Source: an uncultured Flavobacteriaceae bacterium (GTDB taxonomy: Bacteria; Bacteroidota; Bacteroidia; Flavobacteriales; Flavobacteriaceae). From it: 64,000 bases of DNA. Below the pieces are notes generated by a model, which was given only the letters and a program-made list of their open reading frames with translations, searched no databases and had not been told where the DNA came from. Within the stretch, counting starts at the first letter, position 1; each line of letters starts with the position of its first letter. The position numbers and the translations under genes were made by a program. The stretch is taken from assembly GCA_947501845.1 (NCBI GenBank), contig CANMXP010000022.1, positions 1 to 64,000 on the forward strand. The letters run 5' to 3'. Shown here one piece after another: positions 9,156-16,501 of the stretch.

Positions 9156-12100
9156 CTACTTTATTAAGCTAAATTTAATAATCATTTCTCTTGTGTCTAA
9201 TACTTTTTTTACATAATCTTTAAATTGGGAGTATTCATCAGTAGAAATGGTGTTAGCATTTACATTAGATAAAATATCTATTTTTATTTCATTTGATTTA
9301 GGTGTGCTATATTTTATTGAAAATGTATGTTCTTTAAATTGATAATCAACATTTGAAGGAATTTCAACAAACTTCTGATTTTCTTTAAGTTTTATAAGGA
9401 TGCCTTCTCTATAGAAATCTGTGTTTTCATATTGTTTGTAATCAATAGGGTAAGAACGGCTCTCGTTTTTAATAATGGCATTATTATATGGATTTAAAAA
9501 ATAAGGAACTTTGAAGGTGAATATGTCACCTACCTTATTCACTTTTAATTCTGTGGTAAGATTAGTCTGAAAGTTAATTGTGCCATTATTTTTATCATGT
9601 TCAAAAGAGGCTATATCAACTAATTTTATTAGCTCACTAGATCTGTTGGATACCTCTTTTTCTAATGCTTCCTGTAACAATTGACCTTTTTTGTTTTTAA
9701 AGAGGTCGATATAATACGATGCAATATTTCCAGAAATAGTAGTACTAATATTAATTTTTGAAATATCTAGCTCTAAATCCATTATGTAATCGCTTTGGAA
9801 TTTAGCAGGTTTTCTCAATACGTTTTTAAGATGAACTAATTCTGATGTAAATTTTGCAGAACTATCAAATGGGATTTCAAGAGCTGAAGCATCTCTAAGA
9901 GATAAAGGTAGAGCTGCAAAAGGAAGATACTTATCAGTAAGTTCTAGAAATTGTTCTTCACCATCTATTTTAACTTTAACAATGCAATGATTAAAATCTG
10001 AACTAGGTAAAACCAATTCGTTTTTACCATAATCTGATGTGAGAATAAGCACCATTTTTGCATCCAGTTTAGCTTGTTGCGAAAGAACAAGAAACAAAGA
10101 AGAAAAATCTTTACAATCTCCAAGTTTGGTTTTTATTGTTTTAGATGGTTTTTGTGGGATATATCCACTTTGTCTAAAACTCACCGAACTATAATTCATA
10201 TTGTTAGTTATATAATAATAAATCTTTTTAGCCCTTTCTTCTTCAGAGAATTGTTGATATCCGTCAGGAAATATTGAACTAAAGACTTCTTCAACTACAC
10301 TATCAAATTTTAGTTGATTTCTTACTATATCTGAATACCAAGTCGCAATTTCTCCCCAGGTATCTACAGTACTTATGTGAAGTGTTGTTGTTACATCGTT
10401 AAAAGGAGGCATATAATCTTCAGCAATCGGAATTCCAGGAGTATTATTTAAAGACCACACATGAACATAAAGATTTTCTTTTTTATATGTTTTATATTCA
10501 GCTTTACCGTTAGTAACAACATGGTTTACCTTTTTGTCTCGAGTTAGATATCTATAGGTGTTTTTTATTGTTGGATGATAACCGCCAAAACTATGAGTTA
10601 AAATTTGATCGTTATAAAACCTACCATTTCTTGTATATCTTTTTTCGTAATCAATATATACAACATCTCCAATTGCTAGTTCATCAAACACTAAATTCGA
10701 TCCGTTACGATCTGCAGGGACTGTTTCTTCATTTGGTTTTACGATCTCAGATTTTTTAATTAAATAATCCCCTGTAAGGCCTAAGTTGTATTCTTTAAAA
10801 ATATCTATTCCATTTTGAGATGTTATTTCATAGATTAATGTTGTTTTATATTCACCGCCTCCATTTTTATAAGCAAATAAATCAGTTTGATTCAAAAGAA
10901 CATTTAGACCATAATTATTAGTGTTAATGGTATTTCTTTTTTCTTTTATATAATTATAAGCATCGTCAATATGAAATTCGTTAAGAGGGTTACTGCTTTT
11001 TCGTAAATCATTGATTTTAGTTCTTAAATCTTTATTGGAAGGGCTTCTTTTTAATGCTATTTCATACAATTTGATTGCCTCATTTTTTTTATTTAATTGC
11101 GTATAGGCATCAGCTTTTAGTTTAGTAAATAGATATGAAGTAGGGTAGTTCTCCAATGCCGTTTCAATATATTTTAAGGAACGTTGATATTGCCCCGTGT
11201 TGTGCAAGAGCTTTATTAAATTGTTATGGACGTTATTGTCAAAACCAAATTTTTCTAACGAACTAATGTAAAGTTGTATGGCGTCTTCAATTCTATTTAG
11301 CTTCTTGTAATAATAAGCCAAATATGTTATTGTTGACCAATCGTATTTCAATTCATTAAATTTCTCTAAAACTTTTATGGTTTCATTATCGTCATTAAAT
11401 AATTTTGAATAAAATTCAGAAAATATAGGTATGAATGTAGATGGTATATTTTTGTCATTCAATAAATCATCTAGTTTCTGCCTCATTTGATCTCTGTTAT
11501 TTTGACGCAACGAAATCATAAATTCGGCAGCAATATTCATGAATGAATAATCAACAGAATTTCCAATTTTTTTTAGCTTCGATTCATACTCTTCTATATC
11601 TAACTTCATTAATTCATTAAAATTTTCAAATTCTAACATCAATGATAAATAATAATCAGGATCTGACCTTGAAATGTTATTTTGAATTTTTGTTAATGAG
11701 CTATTATCACCCATTTTAGTGTAGCATTCTGCGAGACAAGACCTTATTAATGAACTATTCGGATATTCTTTTTCCCATTTCTTTAAGAGTTCTAAAGCTT
11801 TATTGATACGACCATTTCTATTGTAAGATAGAAAAAGACAAAATCGATTTAAGTTGATGTCACTATTATTATCTTCAAGTTTCTTCTCAAAATAAGTTTC
11901 TACGCTATGCGGTATTAATATAGGGTTTACTTCATTAATAGTGCTTTTGTTATATTTTCTATCATTGAAATTAATATTAAAATCTTTACATGGTTTTCCG
12001 TTTAATTCATCGAATCGCAAAATGAAGTACGGCGTTTCTCCACTGGTTGCAGATTTAATTAAAATTCTATTAACCCCTTTTTGTAAATTGACAGCATAAG

Positions 12101-12935
12101 TATAAGAATCTAATTCAGTAATATGTTTATTGTCGCTTTCTAAGATAAGTACATCATTAAGCCAAAGCCTAATCAATCCGCCTTTACCTAATTTTAAATG
12201 AACTCTTTTGTCGCTTGGAGCATGGATAAATGTTTGAGCATAGTGTACACCAGATCCGTATTCAGAGTGATTTATGAAAAAATTATAAACTTCGTTGTTT
12301 TCTTTTCGTTTATACCACATGGCATCTCCGTTACTTTGAGCATCGAACATGGTATCGGAATTTGCAATTTCTTCTGGAGGGTATGGCATTTCAATTCCGC
12401 TTGAGTTTAAGTTTTCAAAAACACCACAATATTCCCAATCATGAATAACATTTATATTTTTAAGTAGGTCTCTATATTGATCCCATTGTTTCCTGTGCCT
12501 CTTTGTAATGGCTTGTAGATAAAAAAGCCCACCTTTAACTGTAGAATTAGATATTTTTGAAGCGTCAATTAGATTAGAAGCTTTATATGTATTGGAGCTA
12601 AACCCATTTTCAATATAGTCATCAAAAAAATATGGTAACATCCAATTTGAAAATAAATAGTTTTCATAATTTGAATAATCAGCTATTTTGGATACGAAGT
12701 TAGGATCATTTTGCATGATTCCATTCTCCATTTGGACAAGTTTCTTGAGAATTAAATTTTCTATATCATTGTTTGTATCCAATTCTCCAACAAGTTCTAA
12801 AGCATGACTTCTATTGTTTTTTAAAAGAGCTTCCCAAATTTCATTGTTTTTTTGGGCAATGAGAGAAATGGAAGTTGTAAAAAAAAGAAGAACTAGAATT
12901 AAATTTTTAGAATTGAAGCGAGAAGAATAAATCAT
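9156..12935 (-). CDS. Large secreted DUF3857/transglutaminase-like protein with TPRs
   Basis: The 1259-residue protein has an N-terminal signal peptide (about residues 1-27, ending SLIAQ). Residues about 200-320 look like a beta-rich module. Tetratricopeptide repeats follow (about 370-620; for example AIQLYISSLEKFGFDNNVHNNLIKLL and the SYLFTKLKADAYTQLNKKNEAIKLY region), then DUF3857 (about 670-880). Next is a transglutaminase-like domain with a plausible Cys-His-Asp triad in LGDCKDFSSLF, DFNHCIVKV and ELTDKYLPF (about 940-995), and a C-terminal beta domain. Such proteins are frequent in Bacteroidota and are presumed periplasmic; the substrate is unknown. It is transcribed against its neighbours and separates pyrF from the BtuF-like gene, next to a remnant of the latter, which points to insertion at this site. 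Confidence 0.8.
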   Translation of the reverse strand: MIYSSRFNSKNLILVLLFFTTSISLIAQKNNEIWEALLKNNRSHALELVGELDTNNDIENLILKKLVQMENGIMQNDPNFVSKIADYSNYENYLFSNWMLPYFFDDYIENGFSSNTYKASNLIDASKISNSTVKGGLFYLQAITKRHRKQWDQYRDLLKNINVIHDWEYCGVFENLNSSGIEMPYPPEEIANSDTMFDAQSNGDAMWYKRKENNEVYNFFINHSEYGSGVHYAQTFIHAPSDKRVHLKLGKGGLIRLWLNDVLILESDNKHITELDSYTYAVNLQKGVNRILIKSATSGETPYFILRFDELNGKPCKDFNINFNDRKYNKSTINEVNPILIPHSVETYFEKKLEDNNSDINLNRFCLFLSYNRNGRINKALELLKKWEKEYPNSSLIRSCLAECYTKMGDNSSLTKIQNNISRSDPDYYLSLMLEFENFNELMKLDIEEYESKLKKIGNSVDYSFMNIAAEFMISLRQNNRDQMRQKLDDLLNDKNIPSTFIPIFSEFYSKLFNDDNETIKVLEKFNELKYDWSTITYLAYYYKKLNRIEDAIQLYISSLEKFGFDNNVHNNLIKLLHNTGQYQRSLKYIETALENYPTSYLFTKLKADAYTQLNKKNEAIKLYEIALKRSPSNKDLRTKINDLRKSSNPLNEFHIDDAYNYIKEKRNTINTNNYGLNVLLNQTDLFAYKNGGGEYKTTLIYEITSQNGIDIFKEYNLGLTGDYLIKKSEIVKPNEETVPADRNGSNLVFDELAIGDVVYIDYEKRYTRNGRFYNDQILTHSFGGYHPTIKNTYRYLTRDKKVNHVVTNGKAEYKTYKKENLYVHVWSLNNTPGIPIAEDYMPPFNDVTTTLHISTVDTWGEIATWYSDIVRNQLKFDSVVEEVFSSIFPDGYQQFSEEERAKKIYYYITNNMNYSSVSFRQSGYIPQKPSKTIKTKLGDCKDFSSLFLVLSQQAKLDAKMVLILTSDYGKNELVLPSSDFNHCIVKVKIDGEEQFLELTDKYLPFAALPLSLRDASALEIPFDSSAKFTSELVHLKNVLRKPAKFQSDYIMDLELDISKINISTTISGNIASYYIDLFKNKKGQLLQEALEKEVSNRSSELIKLVDIASFEHDKNNGTINFQTNLTTELKVNKVGDIFTFKVPYFLNPYNNAIIKNESRSYPIDYKQYENTDFYREGILIKLKENQKFVEIPSNVDYQFKEHTFSIKYSTPKSNEIKIDILSNVNANTISTDEYSQFKDYVKKVLDTREMIIKFSLIK

Positions 12936-12988
12936 TGTCTATATTTAGAGTAAATAAAAATCAAATAAATAAAAAAAATACTAGACAT

Positions 12989-12996
12989 CAAAGGTA
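12989..12996 (-). promoter_or_regulatory. -7 box for the DUF3857 gene
   Basis: On the minus strand this reads TACCTTTG, a match to TAnnTTTG, 53 bp upstream of the start codon in the divergent spacer before the BtuF-like gene. Confidence 0.4.
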
Positions 12997-13028
12997 ATGT
13001 ATGAGATAGATAAGCCTTATTTAAATCG

Positions 13029-13847
13029 ATGACAAAAACTAAAGCAATAAAAGACCAGCTTCACAGAACACTTCACTTAAAAGAGATTCCAAAACGAATT
13101 GTTTCACTAGTACCTAGCCAAACAGAATTGTTATGTGATTTAGGTTTGAAAAATTCACTTGTTGGTGTTACCAAGTTTTGTGTCCATCCGAATTATATTA
13201 GAACAGATGTTACGGTAGTTGGAGGGACAAAGCAAATTCATTTAGAAAAGATTAAAGCTTTGCAACCAGATATTATTCTTTGTAATAAAGAGGAAAATAC
13301 TAAAGTTATAGTAGAAACTTGTGAAGCTTTTTGTACTGTGCATGTTTCGGATATTTTCACAATAGACGATAGTCTAGAATTAATTCATCAATACGGAGCG
13401 ATTTTTAATAAACCCAAAGAAGCTTTTAGTATAGTTGATGTCATTCAAAAGGAATTACAAAGTTTTAATGCATTTATAAAGAATAAGTCGATTTTAAAAG
13501 CCGTTTATTTTATTTGGAAAGATCCTTGGATGGCAGCTGCAAGTAATACGTTTATCAATTATTTAATGAATCTTAATAAGTTGGACAACGTTTTTGAAAA
13601 GGAGAGTCGTTATCCTGAAGTAGAACTGTGTAACTCCACTTTAAATAGAGATGTGAATATTGTGCTTTTATCTAGCGAGCCTTACCCGTTTAAAGAAAAG
13701 CATAAAAAAGACATACAAGAATTTTATCCCAATGCTGATATTGTGTTGGCAGACGGTGAGATGTTTTCCTGGTATGGTTCTAGGCTAATTAAAGCTTTTA
13801 AATATTTTCAAAACTTGCGCCTAAATCTTGAGAATAATCAATCTTAG
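13029..13847 (+). CDS. BtuF-like helical-backbone metal/cobalamin-binding protein (no signal peptide)
   Basis: The 272-residue protein has the periplasmic-binding-protein fold of the BtuF/FhuD class. The N-lobe begins KRIVSLVPSQTELLCDLGL and contains VGVTKFCVHP, GGTKQIHLEKIKALQPDIILCNKEEN. The C-lobe includes AVYFIWKDPWMAAASNTFINYLMNLN, a typical class III signature, and VLLSSEPYPFKEKH. Unlike true transport receptors it has no signal peptide or lipobox, so it should be cytoplasmic. It may therefore act in intracellular corrinoid or metal handling rather than uptake. No BtuC/BtuD partners are adjacent. The partial duplicate of its 5' end beside pyrF indicates it was originally the next gene after pyrF. 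The ligand is an inference from family similarity. Confidence 0.75.
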   Translation: MTKTKAIKDQLHRTLHLKEIPKRIVSLVPSQTELLCDLGLKNSLVGVTKFCVHPNYIRTDVTVVGGTKQIHLEKIKALQPDIILCNKEENTKVIVETCEAFCTVHVSDIFTIDDSLELIHQYGAIFNKPKEAFSIVDVIQKELQSFNAFIKNKSILKAVYFIWKDPWMAAASNTFINYLMNLNKLDNVFEKESRYPEVELCNSTLNRDVNIVLLSSEPYPFKEKHKKDIQEFYPNADIVLADGEMFSWYGSRLIKAFKYFQNLRLNLENNQS

Positions 13848-13953
13848 TAGTGTCTTCTACAAAGTTTGCAATTCTATTTTCTAATTCTTTTAAGCTAATT
13901 AGCTTATTTAAGTTTGGCTTTATTTTACCAACTCTACAAAAATGTGTACTCAT
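13798..13953 (-). CDS. Possible 51-residue hypothetical protein
   Basis: A short minus-strand frame starts MSTHFCRVGKIKPNLNKLIS and ends DLGASFENI. It overlaps the 3' end of the BtuF-like gene by about 50 bp. The start is preceded by an A-rich stretch and by TACTTTATATT, a weak match to the local promoter type. It fills an otherwise unexplained gap. I recognise no family, and codon-level support is not available, so this could be chance. Confidence 0.3.
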   Translation of the reverse strand: MSTHFCRVGKIKPNLNKLISLKELENRIANFVEDTTKIDYSQDLGASFENI

Positions 13954-14027
13954 AACTTGTTTTTAATATAAAGTACGTAAAATAGCGTGTCTTGGATGTA
14001 AGAAGAAAGTTAAAGAATTGCTAAATC

Positions 14028-14222
14028 TTATACAGTAGTAGGCAATTCTCTAGAAAGGTATTTCAATCTATTGAGTTCATCAAGGAGTTTAATGGCTTTA
14101 TATTCTGAAATATCACTGAGTGCAGAATCGGTTTGACGAAAATTATAAGCCTGCTCGATGAGTATTTTGTAACGCTCATTGAGTTTTCTTTGATGTGTTT
14201 TTATGTCATCTATATTTTTCAT
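14028..14222 (-). CDS. Small helical protein, resembles Lacal_2735-type family
   Basis: The product is a 64-residue, charged, almost wholly helical protein. The sequence ERYKILIEQAYNFRQTDSALSD followed by a second helix ending in LNRLKYLSREL resembles the short flavobacterial Lacal_2735-type proteins (helix, S/TxR turn, helix), whose function is unknown. I start at the ATG at 14222. The frame extends to a TTG at 14270, but the extra 16 residues contain no alternative ATG and do not resemble the family. The gene appears monocistronic, with the lipoprotein gene lying about 260 bp upstream on the same strand. Confidence 0.5.
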   Translation of the reverse strand: MKNIDDIKTHQRKLNERYKILIEQAYNFRQTDSALSDISEYKAIKLLDELNRLKYLSRELPTTV

Positions 14223-14430
14223 GCGTCCCTCACAAAATAGAAAGTAACTAAATATACATTTTTTATTCAAAAATTAAAAGGAATATTCAAACTATTTCTT
14301 TGAAAATCGCTCATATTAAGGAGGTTGTGAACTTATGTTAATAATATTGTTAGCAGAAAAAGCTTTATTAATTTTTAAGAACTAATTAAAATGATCCATA
14401 TTACTGTTACTTTTGACGGATTATATAAAA

Positions 14431-14456
14431 AAACCGAATGATTAAACATTCGGTTT
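14431..14456 (-). terminator. Rho-independent terminator of the DUF4197 gene
   Basis: A perfect 10-bp stem, AAACCGAATG / CATTCGGTTT, with a 6-base loop is followed on the minus strand by a T-run (TTTTTTATA). It sits 25 bp beyond the stop codon of the lipoprotein gene. Confidence 0.85.
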
Positions 14457-14480
14457 CAAAAATTGTCATGGTTTATTTGT

Positions 14481-15191
14481 TTATCTATTATCTTGTAAAG
14501 CAAAAACCTTTTTTAATAAATCTGTAGTTCTAGAAGAAAACTTTGTTCGGATTTCAGTTTCTTCAACAGCAATCATGGTAAACACCCCTTTTAAAGCTTC
14601 GCCTGTAACATAGTCGGTTAAGTCAGGATTCACATTATTTGTAAAAGGAAGATTGTTATATTTATTAATTAGGTTGTTCCAAATTCTGTCTGCTCCAACT
14701 TTACTAAACGATTTTTCTATAACAGGACTAAATTTATTATATAAAGCTGTTTGGGTTTTACTATTTAAATATCGAGTTGCAGCATCATTATTGCCAAGCA
14801 GAATATTTTTAGCGTCTGCAAACGTAATACCTTTAACAGCATCAACAAAAATAGGAGTAGCTTCTTTTACAGCATCTTCAGCAGCTCTGTTAAGCACTTT
14901 TAAGCCTTCATCAGCTAATTTGCTCAAGCCAACATCTCTAAGTGCTTTATCAACTTTATGCAGTTCTTGTGGTAATAATATTTTTACTAATTCATTTTTA
15001 AAAAAACCATCGGTTTGTGTCAGCTTTGTTACTTGCTTATCTATCCCGAAATCTAAGGCCTGTCTCAATCCTGAGGCAATTTCAGCATTGCCAATACCAC
15101 CGCCTTGAGGTAATTGGTTAACAACTTGTTGTAACTCTGCACACGCAGTAAGATTAAAAATTAAGACGATTGCTAAAAATTTACGAATCAT
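14481..15191 (-). CDS. DUF4197 family lipoprotein
   Basis: The 236-residue protein starts with a lipoprotein signal peptide with lipobox LTAC (Cys17). The mature protein matches DUF4197. It has GLRQALDFGIDKQVTKLTQTDGFF and the FKNELVKILLPQEL segment, KLADEGLKVLNRAAEDAVKEATPIF, the ITFADAKNILLGNNDAATRYL signature, and a C-terminal GVFTMIAVEETEIR. DUF4197 proteins are helical exported proteins of unknown function in Proteobacteria and Bacteroidota. It is a single-gene unit with a strong terminator downstream. Confidence 0.88.
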   Translation of the reverse strand: MIRKFLAIVLIFNLTACAELQQVVNQLPQGGGIGNAEIASGLRQALDFGIDKQVTKLTQTDGFFKNELVKILLPQELHKVDKALRDVGLSKLADEGLKVLNRAAEDAVKEATPIFVDAVKGITFADAKNILLGNNDAATRYLNSKTQTALYNKFSPVIEKSFSKVGADRIWNNLINKYNNLPFTNNVNPDLTDYVTGEALKGVFTMIAVEETEIRTKFSSRTTDLLKKVFALQDNR

Positions 15192-15264
15192 AGTTTTGGG
15201 TTTTATATGTGTAACAAATATATGTTTTAGAAGTTAAAATATCTTCAAATATACTTAATAAAAG

Positions 15265-15292
15265 AAGGCACCTTGTGAGAGTAAGGTGCCTT
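15265..15292. terminator. Strong hairpin, GGCACCTT/AAGGTGCC
   Basis: AAGGCACCTT and AAGGTGCCTT form a perfect 10-bp stem with an 8-base loop. T-rich sequence flanks both sides (TTTTGTG on plus, CTTTTATT on minus). It lies about 200 bp downstream of the purU stop and could terminate either purU readthrough or a small RNA on the minus strand. Confidence 0.7.
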
Positions 15293-15375
15293 TTGTGCAA
15301 ACTAAAATAATTCCACCAGCGCTTCATAGAAACATGAAGTCATGGGCTTTTTATCTTAAACCTGCATATTAGACA
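15265..15375 (-). ncRNA. Candidate small structured RNA downstream of purU
   Basis: This covers most of the 305-bp gene-free gap 15192-15496. On the minus strand a TGCAGGTT..AGTTTGCA closing helix (with G-U pairs) encloses an internal CTTCAT/ATGAAG hairpin, and the terminator hairpin follows. No open reading frame is present. No known RNA family is recognised. The alternative is simply a long purU 3' UTR. Confidence 0.3.
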
Positions 15376-15496
15376 CGAAATAAAAATAAAGTCACAGCTT
15401 TATTAAAAAAATACTGTTAAAATTATTTTAATATATCATAGAGTACTTAAAATACTTGTAATTAAGGCCTTTATTGTTGAGAAACAATAAAATTTT

Positions 15497-16351
15497 CTAT
15501 GAAAAGATCACAGTTTTGTTATTATAAACCATCACTTTTCTATCGGTATGCAATTTAACGGCATTAGCTAAAACAATTTTTTCTAGATCGCGCCCTTTGG
15601 CTATTAAATCTTGTATAGAATGTGTGTGGGATACATGCGCTACATCTTGTTCAATTATAGGGCCAGCATCAAGCTCTTCAGTGACATAATGACTGGTAGC
15701 TCCAATAATTTTAACACCACGCTTATAGGCTGAATGGTATGGTTTTGCGCCTACAAATGCGGGAAGGAAAGAGTGATGTATATTAATTATTTTGTTAGGG
15801 TATTTGCTTATAAGTTTTTCAGAAACAATTTGCATATACCTTGCTAAAACTATAAAATCTATATGGTGTTTTTCTAATAATTCCAGTTGCTTGTTTTCGG
15901 CTTCATTTTTTGTGTCCTTAGTAACGGGAATGTGATGAAACGGAATTTTAAAATTATCGGCAATGGGTTTTAAATCTAAGTGATTGCTTACTATAAATGG
16001 GATTTCTAAATTAAGCTCACCAGAATTATAGCGTCCCAACAGATCGTATAAACAATGATCGTATTTAGAAATAAACAAGGCCATTTTTGGCTTGGTTTCT
16101 GAAGAGTAGACACGCCATTTCATTTCAAATGCATTGGCTAAAGTATTCTTAAACGATTCTTTAAAACCATCTGTGGTAAAGGTACTTCTATCAAACTCAC
16201 TTTCTAATCGCATAAAAAAGATGTTCTGTTCCCTATCTACATGTTGGTCTATATAAACAATATTACCGCCTTCTTTAGCTATAAAATTTGTTACAGAAGC
16301 AATAATGTTGGGACGGTCTTTACAGTGGATTAAAAGTGTAATCTTATTCAT
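15497..16351 (-). CDS. purU: Formyltetrahydrofolate deformylase
   Basis: PurU hydrolyses 10-formyl-tetrahydrofolate to formate and tetrahydrofolate, balancing the one-carbon pool and supplying formate for purine synthesis. The 284-residue protein has an N-terminal ACT domain (residues about 3-85, starting LLIHCKDRPNIIASVTNFI). A formyltransferase domain follows, with the active-site Asn-His-Asp set: IINIHHSFLPAFVGAKPYH (about residue 190), GATSHYVTEELDAGPIIEQ (about 218) and the HTHS segment. The length is typical. It is transcribed away from icmF, with a 150-bp divergent spacer. Confidence 0.93.
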   Translation of the reverse strand: MNKITLLIHCKDRPNIIASVTNFIAKEGGNIVYIDQHVDREQNIFFMRLESEFDRSTFTTDGFKESFKNTLANAFEMKWRVYSSETKPKMALFISKYDHCLYDLLGRYNSGELNLEIPFIVSNHLDLKPIADNFKIPFHHIPVTKDTKNEAENKQLELLEKHHIDFIVLARYMQIVSEKLISKYPNKIINIHHSFLPAFVGAKPYHSAYKRGVKIIGATSHYVTEELDAGPIIEQDVAHVSHTHSIQDLIAKGRDLEKIVLANAVKLHTDRKVMVYNNKTVIFS

Positions 16352-16428
16352 GTGATTAAAAAATCAATTAATGCGCTCAAAATTAGCTTAAAAAATAGAT
16401 AAGAAATAATTGGCATTATAATTTTAGA

Positions 16429-16436
16429 TAATTTTG
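16429..16436 (+). promoter_or_regulatory. icmF promoter -7 box
   Basis: TAATTTTG matches TAnnTTTG, with a TTGG 15 bp further upstream as a weak -33. It lies 65 bp before the icmF ATG. Confidence 0.35.
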
Positions 16437-16501
16437 TGTAAACGGCTTATTTTTTTGAATATTTCGTAAATTGCAACACTGAAAACTTAGATTCTTTACG
16501 A

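Noticed and set aside
14653-15108. 151-residue plus-strand frame antisense to the DUF4197 gene
   Set aside because: The opposite strand encodes a clear lipoprotein with lipobox and terminator; the antisense product has no recognisable feature.
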